Shown here: positions 61,156 through 64,000 of the stretch, piece by piece
Layout: each line of letters opens with the position of its first letter
Numbering within the stretch: position 1 is the stretch's first letter
Source of the DNA: JABGQS01 sp963666505
GTDB taxonomy: Bacteria; Bacillota; Clostridia; Christensenellales; SZUA-584
Assembly: GCA_963666505.2 (NCBI GenBank)
Contig: CAXXXL010000003.1
Location: 992,001-1,056,000 of the forward strand
Length of the DNA stretch: 64,000 nt
Direction of reading: 5' to 3'
Made by a program: the position numbers and the translations under genes
The notes under the pieces: generated by a model
What the model was told of the DNA's origin: nothing
Databases searched by the model: none
The model's input: only the letters and a program-made list of their open reading frames with translations

Positions 61156-61688
61156 GAGTCATAGCCGGTAAATATAAAGGCAGAAGGCTCGAAAGCCCGA
61201 AAAGCAACATCATTCGTCCGACGACAGATAAAGTCAAGGAAGCTGTATTCGGTTCGATGCAGTTCGATATACCTGGGGCAGTTGTTCTTGATGCTTTTGC
61301 GGGCAGCGGTGCGCTTGGCATAGAGGCGCTGAGCAGGGGGGCGGCCCACGTCGATTTTGTGGAGAAAAACTCCGTTTGCCTAAGAACGCTGAATGACAAT
61401 CTTTCTATAATAGATTCTCAAAACTACAGCGTTATTAAGGGAGATGTTCTTAAAATCACTGACCGCTTAAAGAGCTATGATATAATATTTCTCGACCCGC
61501 CTTATGACGAAGGGCTGTATCTTCCTTTTCTGGAAACGGCAGCGGAACACGGCCTTATAAAAAACGGCAGTAAAATTGTAATGGAATGCCGACGAACATT
61601 TGATTTTATACTTCCAAAGATGTATAATTTTATAAAGAAGAAAGACTATGGTGATATTTCGCTATGGTTTTTAGAATGCGGAGACTAA
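61152..61688 (+). CDS. rsmD: 16S rRNA (guanine966-N2)-methyltransferase RsmD
   Basis: 178 residues. It opens MRVIAGKYKGRRLESP and has RPTTDKVKEAVFGSM, the SAM motif VLDAFAGSGALGIEALSRGA and catalytic IIFLDPPYDEG. Co-transcribed with coaD, whose ATG follows its stop directly. Confidence 0.95.
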   Translation: MRVIAGKYKGRRLESPKSNIIRPTTDKVKEAVFGSMQFDIPGAVVLDAFAGSGALGIEALSRGAAHVDFVEKNSVCLRTLNDNLSIIDSQNYSVIKGDVLKITDRLKSYDIIFLDPPYDEGLYLPFLETAAEHGLIKNGSKIVMECRRTFDFILPKMYNFIKKKDYGDISLWFLECGD

Positions 61689-62168
61689 ATGATGAAATGC
61701 GTTTATGCAGGAAGCTTTGATCCGATAACCTGCGGGCATATAGACATAATTGAGAGGGCAGCCGACAGTCTTGGCGAAGTTATAATAGCTGTGCCTGTCA
61801 ATATCGATAAGAAGTATACCTTTACACTGCAGCAACGCATAGAGCTTATAAAAAAAGCCACGGCTCATATAAAAGGCGTAAGCATATGCAGTGTAGACGG
61901 GCTGCTTGTCGATTTCGTAAAAGAGTCGGGAGCCAGCCTTATAGTAAAAGGTCTTCGGACTATGTCAGATTTTGAATATGAGTTTCAGATGGCTTCTATA
62001 AACAGGACTCTTAGCAAGGACATTGACACTTTTTTTATGATGTCTGCTCCTGAATTTTCATATTTGAGCTCTTCTCTTGTAAGAGAAGTAATCCGCCACG
62101 GAGGCGATATAACAGGTCTTGTACCGGATTGTATAGTAGAAAATATCAAAACATATATTGGCGGGTGA
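61689..62168 (+). CDS. coaD: Phosphopantetheine adenylyltransferase
   Basis: 159 residues. YAGSFDPITCGHIDIIERA carries the HxGH-type (here CGHID) nucleotidyl-transfer motif, and LSSSLVREVIRHGG holds the second. ATG 61689 or 61692 are both possible, with GGAG just upstream. Makes dephospho-CoA. Confidence 0.95.
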   Translation: MMKCVYAGSFDPITCGHIDIIERAADSLGEVIIAVPVNIDKKYTFTLQQRIELIKKATAHIKGVSICSVDGLLVDFVKESGASLIVKGLRTMSDFEYEFQMASINRTLSKDIDTFFMMSAPEFSYLSSSLVREVIRHGGDITGLVPDCIVENIKTYIGG

Positions 62169-62172
62169 ACAC

Positions 62173-62643
62173 ATGAAATTATTAGAACTGATTGACGAAC
62201 TAAAAGAAGAAATCAACGAGAGCCCAAAATCTGTTTTTTCCAATAAAAAAGCTGTTGATGCAGAAATATTACTGGAGCTTCTTGACGACCTTATAAGTGC
62301 CGTACCGGAAGAGGTAGAAGAAGCTAAAAAACTGTTGGCAGAAAAGCATAAGGTTCTTGAGGACGCTAAAAAAGAGGCTGAGAAGATAATTAAAAGCGCA
62401 GAGGAAGAGCTGGCAAGAAAGGTAAGCGAAGACGAAGTTACAAAAGCGGCGGAAGAGAACGCAAAAGAGCTTATGCTTAAAGCTAATGCCAATGCCAAGG
62501 AAATAACTGTCGGAGCAAAGGAATATGCAGACGATATTATGAAAGAACTTGAGCTTTATTTTAGTGACTATCTTAAGCTTGTAAGAAAGAACAGGATGCA
62601 GCTTTCAGGCAAGCGTAAGACTGAAAGAACGCTGGAAAAATAG
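62173..62643 (+). CDS. Coiled-coil protein next to coaD
   Basis: 156 residues from ATG 62173, almost entirely helical and charged: EEVEEAKKLLAEKHKVLEDA and KEAEKIIKSAEEELARKV form a long coiled coil resembling V-type ATPase subunit H or DivIVA-like proteins. No catalytic motif. Genes like this between coaD and tmcAL are common in Clostridia. Function unknown; a division or trafficking scaffold is possible. Confidence 0.8.
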   Translation: MKLLELIDELKEEINESPKSVFSNKKAVDAEILLELLDDLISAVPEEVEEAKKLLAEKHKVLEDAKKEAEKIIKSAEEELARKVSEDEVTKAAEENAKELMLKANANAKEITVGAKEYADDIMKELELYFSDYLKLVRKNRMQLSGKRKTERTLEK

Positions 62644-62663
62644 GCTGCAACATAGAGCATATT

Positions 62664-62697
62664 AAAGCCGCAGAACTTAAATGGACTGCGGCTTTTT
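62664..62697. terminator. Terminator between convergent genes
   Basis: AAAGCCGCAG / CTGCGGCTTT stem with a 12-base loop and T-run. Confidence 0.88.
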
Positions 62698-62731
62698 GAT
62701 TTCATCAGGCAATTCTGAAGCTATAAAGTAA

Positions 62732-63913
62732 TCAACTTTCAAGCATAATCAGTTTCTGGGTATAGTCACGTGAGGTATCGTTGAAGGGCGGCGTGTTTTG
62801 AGTCAGAGCATAAACGTCGGATGCGCCGATATCCAGCCTTGAGTATCCGTCCGACTTGCCTGTAACAAGAGGGGCATAGCTTTTCTTGGAAAGAGCCGAC
62901 AAAACGCCGCTGTTTTTCACTGCCAGAATATGCAGATGTTGTGGCAGCTTTTTATTGTGCTTTTCTACCATGCTGCGTGTTATACCGAAAAGCGCATACA
63001 AAAGTATTCTTGAAATACGGGTGTATGTATATCGCTTCGTTTTTATTCTCTCTATAAGCTCCTGTCTTGTTGTGCAGTTTTTTGCAGCTTCAAAGATGCG
63101 ATTTTCAAGGCCTTCCGAAACTTCGTGCAGCGTACTTATATATTCCGGGCCGCCGAGACGCAGTCTGTACAAGAGTTCATTATCAAAATCTTCAGGGAAC
63201 ACAGGCAGCAACCCTCTGCCCAGCATTGTGGAAATGTATCCGGCACACTCGTCCGGCATAGAGGCCAGGCCCTTTGAAAGGTTGCCTTTTTGCACCGCAA
63301 GCCTAATTGCCGTGGCGCTCGAGAGCTCTGTCGAGATGTCCTCGCTGTGATAGCCTTGACCGACACGCTTTATTGCAACTGGCTCTATGGGGGTTCTCGT
63401 TTTATATATTGCTTTTATGTACTCGACAGCAAGGATTGCGTTCGGCTTTGCGATATCCTCTGAAGCGTCGGGGAAAGCCGCCTGCATACGGGCTTTTGGG
63501 AAGCTGACTCCGCTGGCGAGGTTTTGCTTGAGCGAGCGCTTGAATGAGCGCTGCTCCTTGAAAAGCGTATAAGCCGTTTCTTTAAGAGTTTCGATATCGT
63601 CCGTTTCCGAGCCAAAACTGATATAGTCTGCTCCAAGGGCATCTAGAGTGTTTATACCGCCATAGGCAAAGCCTTCTGCGCTCTGTACAGCGCTTAGCAT
63701 AGGCAGCTCTATCACGGCATCCGCGCCGCCTAAAACAGCGCAGTATGCTCTTGTCCATTTGTCGAAAAGAGCAGGTTCGCCACGCTGGACAAAGTTTCCG
63801 CTCATAACGCAGACAACCAGGTCGGCACCGGTTTTTTTGCGGGTTTGCTCAATATGTATCTTGTGTCCGTTGTGAAATGGATTGTATTCAGACACAATTC
63901 CGCATATTCTCAT
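62732..63913 (-). CDS. tmcAL: tRNA(Met) cytidine acetate ligase (YlbM/TmcAL)
   Basis: 393 residues. ICGIVSEYNPFHNGHKIHI is the nucleotidyltransferase HxGH motif, and SGNFVQRGEPALFDKWTRA the ATP-side block; the C-terminus is helical. It acetylates the wobble cytidine of elongator tRNA(Met) from acetate and ATP. AAGGAG precedes the ATG, and an extended -10 lies at 63966-63974. Confidence 0.92.
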   Translation of the reverse strand: MRICGIVSEYNPFHNGHKIHIEQTRKKTGADLVVCVMSGNFVQRGEPALFDKWTRAYCAVLGGADAVIELPMLSAVQSAEGFAYGGINTLDALGADYISFGSETDDIETLKETAYTLFKEQRSFKRSLKQNLASGVSFPKARMQAAFPDASEDIAKPNAILAVEYIKAIYKTRTPIEPVAIKRVGQGYHSEDISTELSSATAIRLAVQKGNLSKGLASMPDECAGYISTMLGRGLLPVFPEDFDNELLYRLRLGGPEYISTLHEVSEGLENRIFEAAKNCTTRQELIERIKTKRYTYTRISRILLYALFGITRSMVEKHNKKLPQHLHILAVKNSGVLSALSKKSYAPLVTGKSDGYSRLDIGASDVYALTQNTPPFNDTSRDYTQKLIMLES

Positions 63914-63965
63914 AATTTCTCCTTTTCAAACAGGCTAAAGTTATATATAATGGTTTGGTGCTTTT

Positions 63966-63974
63966 ATTATAACA
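63966..63974 (-). promoter_or_regulatory. Extended -10 promoter of tmcAL
   Basis: The minus strand reads TGTTATAAT about 55 bases before the start codon. Confidence 0.55.
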
Positions 63975-64000
63975 CTACTTGAGGAAAGTTGTTTGAATAA

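Noticed and set aside
1..64000. tRNA, rRNA, CRISPR arrays, IS elements, prophage genes, origin
   Set aside because: Read through for characteristic sequences and genes; none found.

Overview
The window reads as chromosomal DNA of a strictly anaerobic Bacillota, most likely class Clostridia. The evidence is the gene content: tungsten-type aldehyde:ferredoxin oxidoreductase, indolepyruvate:ferredoxin oxidoreductase, ADP-forming acyl-CoA synthetase, a PPi-type phosphofructokinase, FolT under a tetrahydrofolate riboswitch, MreCD/RodA, dnaX-ybaB-recR and obg, together with AGGAGG-type ribosome binding sites and TTG/GTG starts. Genus cannot be fixed from sequence alone. No rRNA, tRNA, CRISPR array, IS element or phage module was seen.

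1-14280 is an accessory catabolic island in two halves. The first half (1-8600, all plus strand) runs alanine dehydrogenase (cut by the window edge), a class III aminotransferase, a GntR/FCD regulator, a single-chain adenosylcobalamin mutase-like protein, a HyuA-like ASKHA ATPase without HyuB, a frameshifted MoaD-like sulfur carrier, and aldehyde:ferredoxin oxidoreductase. A convergent terminator closes it. The second half has an IolB-like isomerase on the minus strand and, divergent from it across a perfect 20-bp palindrome, a plus-strand operon of VOC protein, split transketolase, archaeal-type (type II) GAPDH and archaeal-type PGK. Together they look like a pathway that rearranges an amino or carboxylic acid and/or a deoxy-sugar acid and harvests energy by transketolase cleavage and substrate-level phosphorylation. 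The substrate is unknown. This is the best candidate in the window for an undescribed system.

14280-31600 is mostly housekeeping: a membrane-anchored MutS-family ATPase, a secreted acidic protein, ADP-forming acyl-CoA synthetase, a GNAT protein, mreCD, riboswitch-controlled folT, flavodoxin, dnaX-ybaB-recR, then rodA-nitroreductase-nth-obg-yhbY-lipoprotein.

31600-43400 holds a TetR-controlled polyferredoxin unit. Divergent from it is a GlpA-like/FAD oxidoreductase-DUF1667 operon with two tandem operators and a hairpin in its leader, followed by a radical SAM gene. Then come a BNR-repeat (sialidase-fold) protein, a flotillin/NfeD pair whose NfeD-like member carries a 42-residue Asp-rich repeat, a DMT transporter, and a stand-alone methionine synthase activation-domain protein.

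43600-51360 contains AP endonuclease, Xaa-Pro peptidase, EF-P, a 2-hydroxyacid dehydrogenase, an EFR1-type ferredoxin protein, YjbQ, PPi-PFK and a DUF815 ATPase. 51390-53873 is a strikingly AT-rich 827-codon membrane-protein gene of unknown function, probably acquired by transfer. 53995-59486 is an aryl-acid cassette (paaK-iorA-iorB-paaK-ACT), followed by alr, 5-formyl-THF cyclo-ligase, rsmD, coaD, a coiled-coil protein and, on the minus strand, tmcAL. Many promoters carry an extended -10 of the form TGnTATAAT.
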